DNA of 64,000 nt, taken from the NCBI GenBank assembly GCA_002733495.1, contig NVVV01000007.1, positions 20,744 through 84,743 of the forward strand. The letters run 5' to 3'. Below are positions 9,776-19,982 of the stretch, in pieces. The notes below the pieces were generated by a model. It had not been told where the DNA came from and made no database searches. It was given only the letters and a program-made list of their open reading frames with translations. The DNA comes from Robiginitomaculum sp. (GTDB lineage: Bacteria > Pseudomonadota > Alphaproteobacteria > Caulobacterales > Maricaulaceae). The translations under genes and the position numbers were made by a program. Numbering within the stretch: the stretch's first letter is position 1; every line of letters begins with the position of its first letter.

Positions 9776-9971
9776 GTGCTTCTCCTTCATTGCGAATGCG
9801 ACGACATGCGATGACCTAGCGCGCTGCGAAGCAGGAATCAATGACTTTGGCATTTCGTGCGCATTGCCGCCTGCGAAATGCTGGGGTATGGGTGCGGTGC
9901 ACCGGCGCACCGATTCTCTTTGCCGGATTTATCTTATTGGCCTTTGGTTTATAGGGAAGGATCAGGGCAAG

Positions 9972-10736
9972 ATGAGCCGACGCAAGATAATATATGAAGG
10001 CAAGGCAAAAATCCTTTATGAAGGACCGGAGCCAGGTACGCTGATCGCGCACTTCAAGGACGATGCCACCGCGTTTAACAATGAAAAACACGGCATACTT
10101 GAGGGTAAGGGCGTCCTGAACAACCGTATCAGTGAATTTCTGATGCAGAAGATTGCTGATATTGGCGTGCCGACGCATTTCATCAAGCGCCTGAATATGC
10201 GCGAACAATTGATCCGCGAAGTTGAAATTATCCCGCTGGAAATAGTCTGCCGCAATATTGCTGCTGGTTCAATCTGCAAGCGCTTGGGCCTAAAAGATGG
10301 CGAGAAACTCTCCCGGCCAATTGTCGAGTATTACTATAAAGATGATGATCTGGGTGATCCGCTGGTCGCCGAAGAGCACATAGCGGCCTTTAACTGGGCC
10401 GGGCCGCAAGAGGTCGAGGACATGGTGTCCATGGCCTTGCGGGTGAATGACTTTTTGTGCGGCCTGTTCGCGGCGGTGAATATCAAACTGGTAGACTTCA
10501 AACTGGAATTTGGCCGTCATTATGATGGCGATATGGTTCGCACTATTCTGGCGGATGAAATTAGCCCCGATTCCTGCCGTTTGTGGGATGCCGATACCGG
10601 CAAACGCCTGGACAAGGACCGCTTCAGGCAGGACCTGGGCAGTGTTACCGATGCCTATGCCGAAGTTGCCAAGCGTCTTGGTATTATAAAGGACCAGCCT
10701 AATCTGACGATTATTTCCAATGGGGATTCCGAGTGA
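9972..10736 (+). CDS. purC: Phosphoribosylaminoimidazole-succinocarboxamide synthase
   Basis: Joins CAIR and aspartate to make SAICAR using [25 protein letters not shown] is the family N-terminus; further motifs are [44 protein letters not shown] and [14 protein letters not shown] (substrate and Mg sites). 254 residues is full length. The frame is open to 9735 upstream, but the ATG at 9972 fits the family. Its stop overlaps the start of purS, which shows translational coupling. Confidence 0.97.
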   Translation: MSRRKIIYEGKAKILYEGPEPGTLIAHFKDDATAFNNEKHGILEGKGVLNNRISEFLMQKIADIGVPTHFIKRLNMREQLIREVEIIPLEIVCRNIAAGSICKRLGLKDGEKLSRPIVEYYYKDDDLGDPLVAEEHIAAFNWAGPQEVEDMVSMALRVNDFLCGLFAAVNIKLVDFKLEFGRHYDGDMVRTILADEISPDSCRLWDADTGKRLDKDRFRQDLGSVTDAYAEVAKRLGIIKDQPNLTIISNGDSE

Positions 10737-10975
10737 AGGTGATTGTTCATATTCAGCCGCGTAGTGGCGTTTTGGATCCCCAAGGCAAGGCCGTTGCCGG
10801 TGCCTTGCAACATATGGGCTTTGATGATGTTCAAGAAGTCCGTCAGGGCAAAATCATTGAATTGGTCATTGATGAAACAGATGAGGAAAAGGCCCGCCAG
10901 CGCGTCACCAAAATGTGCGAGCAATTATTGGCCAATACCGTTATCGAAGACTATTCCATCAGCTTAGAAGCCTAA
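10733..10975 (+). CDS. purS: Phosphoribosylformylglycinamidine synthase subunit PurS
   Basis: The small subunit that bridges PurL and PurQ in the three-part FGAM synthase. The 80 residues show the PurS pattern: [20 protein letters not shown] near the start, then [21 protein letters not shown] and a C-terminal [10 protein letters not shown]. It starts at a GTG overlapping the purC stop (gtga). purQ follows 16 bases downstream. Confidence 0.95.
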   Translation: MKVIVHIQPRSGVLDPQGKAVAGALQHMGFDDVQEVRQGKIIELVIDETDEEKARQRVTKMCEQLLANTVIEDYSISLEA

Positions 10976-10991
10976 CGGCAGGAGCATTATC

Positions 10992-11654
10992 GTGAGCGCA
11001 GCCGTTATCGTCTTTCCCGGCTCGAACTGCGACCGGGATGCGGTGTCCGCCTTAAGCAAGCATACAACAAAACAGGTACACCGCGTCTGGCATCGGGAAA
11101 CTGATTTGCCCAAAGTGGACCTTGTGCTTCTGCCGGGCGGCTTTTCCTATGGGGATTATTTGCGCTCTGGTGCGATAGCGGCCCGTTCCCCCATTATGAA
11201 AGCGGTAAGTAAGCATGCAATGCGAGGCGGTTTGGTTGTTGGCATTTGCAACGGCTTTCAGGTGCTAACGGAAACCCATTTGCTGCCAGGGGCATTGATG
11301 CGCAATGTCGGTTTGAAGTTTCTGTGCAAAACCGCGCCCTTGCGCGTTGAGAACACGCAAACCGCCTTTACCCGTGCCTATGCCGGGCAGGAAAGCACGT
11401 CCATCCTCATTGCCCATCATGATGGCAATTATTTTGCCGATGACGAGACGCTGGATCGTCTGGAAGGGGAGGGGCAAATTGCCTTTCGCTATGTGCAAAA
11501 CCCCAACGGATCCTCGCGCGATATTGCCGGCATTACCAATAAAGCGGGCAATGTATTGGGCATGATGCCACACCCCGAGCGGGCAGTGGATGCCCTGACC
11601 GGGCAAACCGGTGGTCTGGCCTTTTTTGAAAGCCTGGCGGGGGCGTTATCATGA
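10992..11654 (+). CDS. purQ: Phosphoribosylformylglycinamidine synthase subunit PurQ (glutaminase)
   Basis: Class I glutamine amidotransferase that supplies ammonia to Pur[18 protein letters not shown] opens the protein; [18 protein letters not shown] is the oxyanion region; [11 protein letters not shown] holds the nucleophile Cys; MMPHPERA holds the catalytic His. 220 residues is normal. The stop codon overlaps the purL ATG by four bases (atga), which suggests coupled, stoichiometric synthesis. Confidence 0.96.
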   Translation: MSAAVIVFPGSNCDRDAVSALSKHTTKQVHRVWHRETDLPKVDLVLLPGGFSYGDYLRSGAIAARSPIMKAVSKHAMRGGLVVGICNGFQVLTETHLLPGALMRNVGLKFLCKTAPLRVENTQTAFTRAYAGQESTSILIAHHDGNYFADDETLDRLEGEGQIAFRYVQNPNGSSRDIAGITNKAGNVLGMMPHPERAVDALTGQTGGLAFFESLAGALS

Positions 11655-13855
11655 GCATAAAAACGCCAACAACGCTGGAACAGGCGCAAGCTTTGGGACT
11701 GAATGAGAGCGAGTGGGCGGTCATCTTAAAACGCCTTGGCCGCGCCCCCAACGAGACCGAACTTGGCATATTTTCGGTCATGTGGTCCGAACATTGTTCT
11801 TATAAATCCTCGCGTCGGCATTTGCGGAAACTTCCCACGAGCGGCGACTGCGTTATTTGCGGGCCGGGCGAAAATGCCGGGGTGATTGATATTGGCGATG
11901 GTCAGGCCTGTATCTTCAAGATGGAAAGCCATAACCACCCGTCTTTTATTGAGCCTTATCAAGGCGCAGCAACCGGCGTTGGCGGCATTATGCGCGATGT
12001 CTTCACCATGGGCGCGCGGCCTGTGGCATTGTTGAATGCCTTGCGTTTTGGTGCGCCAGAGCATCCAAAAACCCGCGCGCTGGTTTCGGGCGTGGTGGCG
12101 GGCATTGGCGGTTATGGCAATTGTGTCGGGGTGCCGACAGTTGGCGGGGAAACCAATTTTCACGCGGGCTATAACGGAAATATTCTGGTCAATGCCATGT
12201 GTGTTGGCATCGCCGATACAAAGAGCATTTTTTACTCTGCCGCCAAGGGCGCAGGCAATCCGGTTTTATATGTCGGGGCCAAAACGGGCCGCGACGGCAT
12301 TCACGGGGCCACCATGGCCTCGGCTGAATTTGATGATGAGACCGAGGCCAAGCGCCCCACGGTACAAGTTGGCGATCCGTTTACCGAAAAGCGCCTGATA
12401 GAAGCCTGTCTTGAGTTGATGCAAACCGATTGCATTGTCGCCATACAGGATATGGGCGCGGCGGGCCTGACCTCGTCCTCTATTGAAATGGCGGACAAGG
12501 GCGGCGTCGGTATTGACCTAAACCTGGACAAGGTACCGCAACGCGAAACCCATATGACGCCGGTCGAAATGATGCTGTCGGAAAGTCAGGAACGTATGCT
12601 GATCGTCTTGCAACCGGGCAAAGAAGCCCAAGCGCAGGAAATTTTCGAGCGTTGGGAATTGGATGTGGCGCTGATCGGCAAAACCACCGATACGGGCCAT
12701 ATGGTGCTGCATCATAAGGGGCAGGTGGTTTGCGACATTCCCATCGCGCCCTTGGGCGATGATGCGCCCAATTATGACCGCCCCTGGGTGGAAACGCCTT
12801 CTCAGCCCGCCATCGCGCACAGTGATGTGGCGGATGCGGACCTGACCAAAGCGTTGCAGACTCTTATGGGCTGCCCGGATATGGCCTCCAAGCGCTGGAT
12901 ATGGGAGCAATATGACCGCCATGTCATGGCCGATACCATTCGGGCGTCAGGCGGCGCGGCAGACGCAGCGGTGGTGCGTGTGCATGGCACGCAAAAGGCG
13001 CTGGCCATCGCATCAGATTGCACACCGCGTTACGTCCAGGCTGATCCCTATGAAGGGGGCAAGCAGGTGGTGGCCGAATGTTGGCGCAATATTATAGCCA
13101 CCGGGGCAAACCCGCTGGCGGTGACGGACTGTCTGAATTTTGGCAATCCGGAACGCCCGGAAATTATGGGGCAGTTTGTCCGCTCTATTGATGGCATGGC
13201 CGAGGCCTGCCGCGCGCTTAACTTTCCCGTAGTTTCGGGCAATGTTTCGCTCTATAATGAAACCGCAGGGGCGGCGATCCCGCCCACGCCGACCATTGGC
13301 GGTGTGGGGCTAATGGGTGATGTGCGCACCGCCATGGGGTTCGATGGTGCGCGCGCTGGCGATAGTTTGATCCTGATCGGCAAGACCGATGGATGGCTTG
13401 GCGCGTCTCTATATCTGCGCGAGATTGAAGGCCGCGAGGCGGGGGCACCGCCGCCGGTTGACCTTGAAGACGAGAAACGCAATGGCCTGTTTGTCAGCGA
13501 TCTCATCTTAAAAGGCGATCTGAACGCTGTGCATGACCTTAGCGATGGTGGTCTGGCCTGCGCCGCCGCAGACATGGCACTGGCTAGCAAATGTGGCGTT
13601 GAGCTTTGTGCCCATAACGCCCTGCCAGCGGCAGCGTGGTTCTTTGGCGAGGATCAGGGGCGCTACCTTCTGGCTGTGACCGCAGAGCAGACGGACAGCA
13701 TTCTGGCTCTTGCAAAAGGTGCAGGGATGACCGCCATGCCCGTAGGGCGTATGCAAGGCACAGCAGTTACACTTGGAGATTGTGCACCATTGGTGCTTGA
13801 TCTTCTGGCACAAACCTATGAAAACTGGATGCCAGACTTTATGGAGGATGCCTGA
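11651..13855 (+). CDS. purL: Phosphoribosylformylglycinamidine synthase subunit PurL
   Basis: The ATP-dependent synthase that turns FGAR into FGAM with ammonia from PurQ. 734 residues, the small PurL type. Motifs include [71 protein letters not shown] and a second half with [20 protein letters not shown] and [12 protein letters not shown], consistent with the duplicated AIRS-like fold. Overlaps purQ at its start and the BolA-like gene by one base at its stop, so purC to purL and the BolA-like gene look like one operon. Confidence 0.97.
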   Translation: MSIKTPTTLEQAQALGLNESEWAVILKRLGRAPNETELGIFSVMWSEHCSYKSSRRHLRKLPTSGDCVICGPGENAGVIDIGDGQACIFKMESHNHPSFIEPYQGAATGVGGIMRDVFTMGARPVALLNALRFGAPEHPKTRALVSGVVAGIGGYGNCVGVPTVGGETNFHAGYNGNILVNAMCVGIADTKSIFYSAAKGAGNPVLYVGAKTGRDGIHGATMASAEFDDETEAKRPTVQVGDPFTEKRLIEACLELMQTDCIVAIQDMGAAGLTSSSIEMADKGGVGIDLNLDKVPQRETHMTPVEMMLSESQERMLIVLQPGKEAQAQEIFERWELDVALIGKTTDTGHMVLHHKGQVVCDIPIAPLGDDAPNYDRPWVETPSQPAIAHSDVADADLTKALQTLMGCPDMASKRWIWEQYDRHVMADTIRASGGAADAAVVRVHGTQKALAIASDCTPRYVQADPYEGGKQVVAECWRNIIATGANPLAVTDCLNFGNPERPEIMGQFVRSIDGMAEACRALNFPVVSGNVSLYNETAGAAIPPTPTIGGVGLMGDVRTAMGFDGARAGDSLILIGKTDGWLGASLYLREIEGREAGAPPPVDLEDEKRNGLFVSDLILKGDLNAVHDLSDGGLACAAADMALASKCGVELCAHNALPAAAWFFGEDQGRYLLAVTAEQTDSILALAKGAGMTAMPVGRMQGTAVTLGDCAPLVLDLLAQTYENWMPDFMEDA

Positions 13856-14085
13856 TGGCAATGCGTGCAGAAGATATTGAAGCCATGATTATCGAGGCTA
13901 TTCCTGATGCCCGTGTCGAAATTGTTGATCTGGCTGGTGATGGCGATCACTATAAGGCGCGCATTGTGTCCGCTGCTTTTGAAGGGCTGAACCGGGTGCG
14001 CCAGCACCAGATGGTCTATGCGGCCCTGAAGGGTAAAATGGGCGGTGAATTGCATGCGTTGGCACTGGAAACCGCAGCCAGCTAA
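13855..14085 (+). CDS. BolA family protein
   Basis: A 76-residue protein with the BolA-type fold: RAEDIEAMIIEAIPDARVEI, DLAGDGDHYKARIVSAAFEG, then RVRQHQMVYAALKGKMGGELHAL, where the conserved His of the family is present (QHQMVY). BolA proteins bind monothiol glutaredoxins through a shared Fe-S cluster and take part in iron regulation and cluster trafficking. A monothiol glutaredoxin lies 855 bases downstream, separated by an aldo/keto reductase. The start overlaps the purL stop by one base. Confidence 0.9.
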   Translation: MAMRAEDIEAMIIEAIPDARVEIVDLAGDGDHYKARIVSAAFEGLNRVRQHQMVYAALKGKMGGELHALALETAAS

Positions 14086-14903
14086 TGCCGGTGCGCTGGC
14101 TGGCCCCAAATAACCTTAGCCGCATGGCCTTTGGCGTTGCCGGGCCGCTGGCGACGCCGCTGGTGTCGTCTCAAACGACGCAAGACCTGATATTGGCCGC
14201 ATTTGCCGGGGGCATAACGGCCTTTGATACCGGGCCGGCCTATGGGGCCGGAGAGGCCGAGCGCCGCCTTGGGGCCGCCTTAACGCCTGTCCCTCGTGAT
14301 TCAGTTTTTATCTCGACCAAAGCCGGTGTTCTGGAAAATAAAACCCGTGACTTTTCTGCCAAGGCAATCAGTGCGTCTTTGGACAGGTCACTGGAGCGTC
14401 TTGGCTGTGATTATGTGGATGCGCTTTTTATGCACGGCCCGGGCGCGGCAGAGTTGAATGATGAGCTGGCGGCCGTTTTGCAAAAAGAAAAACAACGTGG
14501 CCGCGTGCGTATGCTCGGCATGGCAGGACGAGGCGCGGAAATCGATGCGGCAATTAAGCTAGGGGTGTTTGACGTGCTTATGGCCCCGGTCCATGGGGGA
14601 TTATCGGCGACTGAGGAACAGCGCCTAAGGGATGCACAGCGCGCCGGGATGGGGGTTTTTGGCATTGAGGTTTTGACCGGGGCCAGTGCGGGGCTTCGCT
14701 GGCCATGCAATATCGCTGATTTTTGGTACAGCGCGCGGGCCATACGTCATGGCAAATTTGCTGCGCCGCACTTATCAGCTACCAGGGTTTTGCAAACCGC
14801 TCTGCAATCGGATCTGGCGGATGTGGTGATGGTGTCAACGACACGGCAAAAGCATCTGCAAGACGCACTGCGCATCCTTGACGAAGCGCAACAGAATACC
14901 TAG
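14085..14903 (+). CDS. Aldo/keto reductase family protein
   Basis: A 272-residue TIM-barrel NAD(P)H oxidoreductase of the AKR family. Visible motifs are AFDTGPAYGAGEAERRLG (conserved Asp and Tyr), FISTKAG (active-site Lys), LDRSLERLGCDYVDALFMHGP (active-site His) and a C-terminal stretch near VVMVSTTRQKHLQDAL. The end of the barrel seems shorter than the usual about 300 residues. It overlaps the BolA-like stop by one base and lies just before the glutaredoxin. Substrate cannot be deduced. Confidence 0.8.
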   Translation: MPVRWLAPNNLSRMAFGVAGPLATPLVSSQTTQDLILAAFAGGITAFDTGPAYGAGEAERRLGAALTPVPRDSVFISTKAGVLENKTRDFSAKAISASLDRSLERLGCDYVDALFMHGPGAAELNDELAAVLQKEKQRGRVRMLGMAGRGAEIDAAIKLGVFDVLMAPVHGGLSATEEQRLRDAQRAGMGVFGIEVLTGASAGLRWPCNIADFWYSARAIRHGKFAAPHLSATRVLQTALQSDLADVVMVSTTRQKHLQDALRILDEAQQNT

Positions 14904-14940
14904 GTCTAGCGTGGGTTTATTCTTCGCAAAGGACGACACC

Positions 14941-15279
14941 ATGACCGATCAAGCTGTAATTGATCACATCAAAGAGACCGTAGAGAGCAACGATGTTGTC
15001 TTATATATGAAAGGCACGCCGGTTTTTCCGCAATGCGGATTTTCCTCAATGGCAACCAAAATACTGGAAGTTACCGGGGTTGAATATAAGGACGTGAATG
15101 TCCTTGAAGATATGGCCGTTCGTGAAGGCATTAAAGAATTTGCCCAATGGCCCACCGTTCCACAGCTTTATATCAAAGGTGAGTTTGTTGGCGGCAGCGA
15201 TATTATGCGCGAAATGTTTGAAAGCGGCGAGCTTAAAACCCTGATGCGTGAAAAAGGCGTTCTGCAAGACGCGGCCTGA
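14941..15279 (+). CDS. grxD: Monothiol glutaredoxin (Grx4/GrxD type)
   Basis: A 112-residue monothiol glutaredoxin with the CGFS active site (TPVFPQCGFSSMATKIL), QWPTVPQLYIKGEFVGGSDI and the GELKTLM end. These proteins carry and transfer [2Fe-2S] clusters and partner with BolA. It starts at ATG 14941, with AAAGGACG just upstream. A strong hairpin terminator follows. The BolA-like protein encoded upstream is its probable partner. Confidence 0.95.
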   Translation: MTDQAVIDHIKETVESNDVVLYMKGTPVFPQCGFSSMATKILEVTGVEYKDVNVLEDMAVREGIKEFAQWPTVPQLYIKGEFVGGSDIMREMFESGELKTLMREKGVLQDAA

Positions 15280-15299
15280 TTTTCCTAAATTCAGACAAT

Positions 15300-15330
15300 A
15301 AAAAAGGGGACCCGGCGGGTCCCCTTTTTC
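15300..15330. terminator. Bidirectional terminator between grxD and rpsD
   Basis: A perfect palindrome with arms aaaaaggggaccc and gggtcccctttttc-like ending, loop ggc. The A-run and T-run make it work in both directions for the convergent genes. Confidence 0.85.
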
Positions 15331-15345
15331 GTGCATGATACACAA

Positions 15346-15963
15346 TCAGGATGTGTAAAATTCGACGACCAGGTTTGGTTCCATTTTCACAGGATATGGC
15401 ACATCGGCCAATTCCGGAATACGAAGATAGGTGGCGGTCATGTTCTTGCCTTCAACTTCGATATAGTCAGGCAGATCACGTTCCGGGCTATCCAGGGCTT
15501 CGAGCACTAGCGCCATCGAGCGTGATTTTTCACGAATCTGGATAACGTCGCCGGGCAGGCAACGATAGCTGGGGATGTTGACCTTGCGGCCATTGACCAT
15601 GACATGGCCGTGATTGACGAACTGGCGGGCTGCAAAAACGGTTGGTACAAACTTGGCGCGGTACACAACGGCGTCCAGACGGGATTCCAGCAGGCCAATC
15701 AGGTTTTCAGCCGTATTGCCTTTGCGGCTCTGGGCAACACCATAGATGTTGCGGAACTGTTTTTCAGAGATGTTGCCGTAATAGCCTTTGAGCTTTTGCT
15801 TGGCCATCAATTGCAGACCAAAGTCTGACATTTTGCCCTTGCGGCGCTGACCATGTTGGCCTGGGCCATAGGAGCGCTTGTTGACTGGGCTTTTGGGGCG
15901 ACCCCAAATATTCTCGCCCATACGGCGATCAATTTTGTATTTCTGAGTATGACGCTTGGACAT
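15346..15963 (-). CDS. rpsD: 30S ribosomal protein S4
   Basis: A primary 16S rRNA-binding assembly protein, and in many bacteria a translational repressor. 205 residues. [27 protein letters not shown] is the N-terminus. The S4 RNA-binding domain is visible as [20 protein letters not shown]...[22 protein letters not shown]. It stands alone and reads toward grxD with its own promoter (16085-16112). Confidence 0.97.
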   Translation of the reverse strand: MSKRHTQKYKIDRRMGENIWGRPKSPVNKRSYGPGQHGQRRKGKMSDFGLQLMAKQKLKGYYGNISEKQFRNIYGVAQSRKGNTAENLIGLLESRLDAVVYRAKFVPTVFAARQFVNHGHVMVNGRKVNIPSYRCLPGDVIQIREKSRSMALVLEALDSPERDLPDYIEVEGKNMTATYLRIPELADVPYPVKMEPNLVVEFYTS

Positions 15964-16084
15964 AACTGTCCCTTTTACTTATCGCGGTCCGGCAGCTCTT
16001 CAGAGAAAGCTGCGATTGCAACGGCGGACTTGGCGGATACCCGTCATGGATATGTCTTTCCACGCATAACATGAAAGGCGGCGC

Positions 16085-16112
16085 AATCTAACGTGAGGGA
16101 TGCGCTTGTCAA
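16085..16112 (-). promoter_or_regulatory. rpsD: Probable sigma-70 promoter for rpsD
   Basis: Read on the minus strand: -35 TTGACA (perfect, 16107-16112), 16-base spacer, -10 TAGATT (16085-16090). It lies about 120 bases upstream of the rpsD start, in the gap between rpsD and the DUF2336 gene. Confidence 0.55.
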
Positions 16113-16141
16113 TGCAGATTGGCACAATGAAAACGGGGGGA

Positions 16142-17239
16142 TCAGGCGGCTTCTGTAGCTTGCGCATGCTGGCGCATTTTCCAGAAGCGTAAGGTGCGTT
16201 CTGCGGTGCTTTTAGGAACGCTTTCATAAACCTCGCCAAGTACTTTAATGGCGGAGAGATCTTTGGATTTATCTGTACCCATCAGTACTACGAGGGTGGC
16301 AAATAACTCTTTTGGAATGTCGCTGGCCTTACAGGCAATGGCCACTGCTTCGGTCTTGTCCGGCTCCCACACGCGCTGGGCTGTTTCAAAGTCCAGGCCG
16401 GTCAGTTCAGAAAATACCATGAAAAATTTCGTTTCTTCACCATTGCGCGCCAGCTCTGCCAACAAAATGGGGGTAACCCGCTTGCGCAGCTTTTGCGCCT
16501 CCAGATACCGCTGCGCCTCTTTATAATCTGCGGGCAAAGGCGTGGCCCCACAAATCCGGGTTCGGGCTATTTTCATTGCCCGTTCCAGCTCTTCGGGTGG
16601 GGTGTTGTCATTGCGTTTTATGATGCGTTCGCGCAGGCGCTCCTCGACAAAGAAATACATGTCATTCAACATGTCAGGGGGAACCGCCTTGTGACTGATC
16701 AATGGCGATTGTAATTCTGTTACGGTTTCTGACTTGTTGACCAGAACTTCCATGGTGTTGCGGGAAAACTCGGCCCCCTGATTTTGGGTCAGTGTCACCA
16801 GTGTTTCCGTGTTCCCCTGGGCGACGATGGCACCTGTTACTTGCTTGCTGACTGTCGGGCGCGCGGAGATGGCACGCATATGCGCTTGCCTTTGATCACC
16901 AACGATTTTCGTCAAATCCAGATCGCTAAGGACCGGGGAGTGGAGCAAGACAGGTTCTGCTACCGCAATATCATCCTCGGCCAATTGCTGGACCAGACCC
17001 GCCGGCGCGCGTTCAGTTTTGGCAAAACGGTTGGCGATTTCTTTACGGATTTCTATATCCATTTCGGTAGTAATGCTTGAGAGGACATCGTCAAAATGGC
17101 TGCCAAGCGGGCCTTCTTGAGGTTGGTCAGCCTCAAAAAAAAGGTCCGTGACTTCCCGCAAAAGCTCGCGTCTGCGGGTACTGGATTTTTCCTGAGCCAG
17201 GACCATCAGCCGGGATAGTGGGTTAGAAGTTTGCGTCAT
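16142..17239 (-). CDS. DUF2336 domain-containing protein
   Basis: 365 residues, almost all alpha-helical, without signal peptide or membrane segments, so cytosolic. It fits the alphaproteobacterial DUF2336 family: an N-terminal helical repeat region (EIRKEIANRFAKTERAPAGLVQQLAEDDIAVAEPVL...HSPVLSDLDL) and a helical C-terminus. The repeated pattern resembles HEAT-like units. No enzymatic motif is visible. It lies between rpsD and the penicillin-binding protein gene, all on the minus strand. Function unknown. Confidence 0.75.
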   Translation of the reverse strand: MTQTSNPLSRLMVLAQEKSSTRRRELLREVTDLFFEADQPQEGPLGSHFDDVLSSITTEMDIEIRKEIANRFAKTERAPAGLVQQLAEDDIAVAEPVLLHSPVLSDLDLTKIVGDQRQAHMRAISARPTVSKQVTGAIVAQGNTETLVTLTQNQGAEFSRNTMEVLVNKSETVTELQSPLISHKAVPPDMLNDMYFFVEERLRERIIKRNDNTPPEELERAMKIARTRICGATPLPADYKEAQRYLEAQKLRKRVTPILLAELARNGEETKFFMVFSELTGLDFETAQRVWEPDKTEAVAIACKASDIPKELFATLVVLMGTDKSKDLSAIKVLGEVYESVPKSTAERTLRFWKMRQHAQATEAA

Positions 17240-17309
17240 GGCTTTTACCTTGGGGCGCAGGGGCAGCGTCAGTTAGGAAGAGAGTAAAGCAGATTGTCTT
17301 TAAAAACCT

Positions 17310-19268
17310 TCAACGCAGAGGTTCAATTTCGCCTGATATATTGGCCTGCGCTGCAAAGGCTTCGGTCAGGCTGGTATAGAATGCCGCCAGTTTTTCATCA
17401 TTCTCAGTGCGCAAATGTGGCGGCGGCGCGTTTAGCGCCCGCTTTGGCTTTCCTTTGGAAGACTGGCTGAGGACCGTGCTCCATATCCTGGCAGGCAAGC
17501 CACCGCCAGTCACCCGTTTCATAGGGCTGCTGTCATCATTGCCGACCCAGACGCCAACAACATAATCGGCGGTATAGCCAACAAACCAGGCATCGCGCCA
17601 GTTCTGGCTGGTGCCGGTTTTCCCCGCCGCCGGACGTTTGTCCGCGAGCGCCGCCTTGCGCCCGGTACCGTCCAGAATAACCTCTTGCATCAGGGCGGTC
17701 ATCTTACGTGCCAGTGCCGGGTCAAAAACCTGTGTCGGTGCCATATTGGGCCGCGTGTAAAGTATTTTTCCACGGCTGGTTTCGATATTCTTGATAAGAA
17801 AAGAGGGATGAAGCATACCGTCATTGGCAAAAACGCTATAGGCGCGGGTTAGGGCCAGCAGATTAACCTCTTGCGCGCCCAAAGCGATGGAAGGTAAAGG
17901 CCGCAAGGTATCGCGAATGCCAAAGCGTTGCGCCAGTGCGGTAACGCTGGCGGGGCCAACCTCTTCGGTGAGTTGGACCGCCACGGTATTGATCGAGCGT
18001 TTGAACGCGTTTCGTAAAGTCACGCGGCCTCGAAATTTGCCACCATAGTTTTGCGGGGACCAGCCTTCAATTTCGATGGGTTCATCATAACGCACGGCGT
18101 CCAGGTCAATGCCGGCTTCAAAGGCAGCGGCATAGACAAAAGGCTTAAAAGAAGACCCCGGCTGTCTTTGCGCTTGTGTTGCCCGATTGAATTTACTTTG
18201 CGCATAGGACCGCCCGCCAACCAGGGCACGGACCGCACCCTTCATATCCAGAATAACGATGGCCCCCTGATCCACATGCAGAGCCTTTTTATTCTTATTC
18301 AGCGCCGCCTTTAGGGTTTCCTGGGCCAGTTTTTGCAATTTTGGATTTATTGTCGAGGTGATGATCAAATCCTTGGCCTGACCACCGACCAGGGCCTGTG
18401 CATCCTTGCTGATCAGATCAAACACATAGCCAAAATTATCTGTTCGCATCCGCACTTTCAAAACTGGCGGAGCCGCAAGTGCAGCCTGTGCCTGGGGTTT
18501 GGAAATAAAACCCGCGTTTTGCATTTCTCGTAGGACCAGATCAGCGCGCCTTTGGGCCGCAGCCCGGTTTTGATCCGGGGCCAGCCGGCTTGGCGCTTTG
18601 GGTAGGGCCGCCAGTAATGCCGCTTCGGGCAGGGTCAAATCGGTTGCGGGTTTGGAGAAATAGCGGTTAGACGCGGCGTCCAGTCCATAGGCACCACCGC
18701 CGAAATATACCCGGTTCAGATACAGCTCCAGGATTTCAGCCTTGCGCAGGCGTTTATCCAGCGCCATGGCTAGCCACATTTCCTGCACTTTGCGCTTCAG
18801 CGTCTGTTTGGGGGTCAGCAGCAACATTTTGACAAGTTGCTGGGTGATGGTCGATCCGCCCTGCACAGTTCGCCCTGCTCGCATATTGACTAGAGCGGCC
18901 CGACCGATGGCGCGTATATCAACGCCATTATGCGCAAAAAAGCGTTGATCCTCTATGGCCAGAAATGCCTGTGGCACAAAGGGGGGTAAATCATGCAGAA
19001 TGATGGCACGGCCATAACGCGGACCGCGCGAGGCCAGTGTGGCCCCGTCTTTGTCTTGCAAAACATAAGAAGGAGCGCGCTCCAGCGTCCAAAGCTGCTC
19101 CAGATCATCGGGTAGCGCCGGTATATCTGCAAAAAAGTACCGCCAGCCCATAAAGCTGCTGATTGCTACAATAAGTAGCGTGCCAAGGGCAATGCCGCCC
19201 AGCCATCGCCGCCATAAACGGCGGCTGCTGTCCTGATCTGCTAAAATGTCGGCACGAAACACTGGCAT
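17310..19268 (-). CDS. Class A penicillin-binding protein (transglycosylase/transpeptidase)
   Basis: Polymerises and cross-links peptidoglycan at the periplasmic face. 652 residues. A cytoplasmic tail and one TM helix (about 25-47, GGIALGTLLIVAISSFMGW) come first. The GT51 domain has EDQRFFAHNGVDIRAIGRA, GGSTITQQLVKMLL and the RKVQEMWLAMALDKRL stretch. The transpeptidase has the nucleophile motif SSFK (RQPGSSFKPFVYAAAFE), SIN (SINTVAVQ) and KTGTS. It is shorter than E. coli PBP1A and lacks the OB insertion, like the PBP1A-family proteins common in alphaproteobacteria. Confidence 0.92.
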   Translation of the reverse strand: MPVFRADILADQDSSRRLWRRWLGGIALGTLLIVAISSFMGWRYFFADIPALPDDLEQLWTLERAPSYVLQDKDGATLASRGPRYGRAIILHDLPPFVPQAFLAIEDQRFFAHNGVDIRAIGRAALVNMRAGRTVQGGSTITQQLVKMLLLTPKQTLKRKVQEMWLAMALDKRLRKAEILELYLNRVYFGGGAYGLDAASNRYFSKPATDLTLPEAALLAALPKAPSRLAPDQNRAAAQRRADLVLREMQNAGFISKPQAQAALAAPPVLKVRMRTDNFGYVFDLISKDAQALVGGQAKDLIITSTINPKLQKLAQETLKAALNKNKKALHVDQGAIVILDMKGAVRALVGGRSYAQSKFNRATQAQRQPGSSFKPFVYAAAFEAGIDLDAVRYDEPIEIEGWSPQNYGGKFRGRVTLRNAFKRSINTVAVQLTEEVGPASVTALAQRFGIRDTLRPLPSIALGAQEVNLLALTRAYSVFANDGMLHPSFLIKNIETSRGKILYTRPNMAPTQVFDPALARKMTALMQEVILDGTGRKAALADKRPAAGKTGTSQNWRDAWFVGYTADYVVGVWVGNDDSSPMKRVTGGGLPARIWSTVLSQSSKGKPKRALNAPPPHLRTENDEKLAAFYTSLTEAFAAQANISGEIEPLR

Positions 19269-19329
19269 GATTCATCAACACCATCTAAAAGCGGCAAGAA
19301 TTTGATCAGAAGCGATTTGTCTTAACACC

Positions 19330-19788
19330 ATGCCCACAAAACTCACTAACCCGTTCTGGCGCACCAAAGCCCTTGATGACATGACTCAGGAAGAATGGGA
19401 ATCATTATGCGATGGATGTGGTAAATGTTGTATGATCCGGCTGGAAGACGAAGACACCGGCATGATTGCGGATACCAATATCGCCTGCAAGCTTTTTGAT
19501 CGCACGCAATGCGTTTGTACACGTTACAAGGAACGGTGCACATTGGTCCCTGATTGTGTGAGCCTGACGCCGGACAATCTCGGGTCTTTGGACTGGATGC
19601 CAAGGACATGCGCGTATCGCCTTGTCTTTGAAGGCTATGACTTGCCGCCATGGCATCATTTGATCACAGGCGACAAAGAAAGCATTCATAAAGCTGGCAT
19701 GTCTGTGCGAGACAGAACGGTGAGCGAAAACGACATAGACCCGGATGATGCAGAAGATTATGTGGTTCAATGGCCGGGCGAGAGCTGA
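19330..19788 (+). CDS. YcgN/UPF0260 family cysteine-cluster protein
   Basis: 152 residues, with a dense Cys pattern: CDGCGKCC near residue 28, then CKLFD...CVCTRY, CTLVPDCV and TCAYRL. This matches the UPF0260 (YcgN) family and suggests metal or cluster binding. It starts FWRTKALDDMTQEEWESLCDGCGKCC, a typical opening. It lies 61 bases from the divergent penicillin-binding protein gene and upstream of the GTA cluster. Molecular role unknown. Confidence 0.88.
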   Translation: MPTKLTNPFWRTKALDDMTQEEWESLCDGCGKCCMIRLEDEDTGMIADTNIACKLFDRTQCVCTRYKERCTLVPDCVSLTPDNLGSLDWMPRTCAYRLVFEGYDLPPWHHLITGDKESIHKAGMSVRDRTVSENDIDPDDAEDYVVQWPGES

Positions 19789-19982
19789 TTTTGCCCTGCT
19801 TTGCGGGGATAAGTTTTTGCTCCTCAATGCCCTGTGAACGCGTAATATTCTGAAACTATGGTCTTAAAACCTCTTCCTTGGAAATGTATGCGACCGGCGC
19901 GCCGATCGGGTAGAGTTCAGCCATGGTCGAGACGTGCGCAAGAGCACTGATGACAAGCCATTTAAAACAAGTTTGATGAGAG

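Noticed and set aside
19858-19950. Candidate GTA g1 or leader peptide
   Set aside because: The 30-codon ORF is basic and has no GTA g1 resemblance; left as non-coding.
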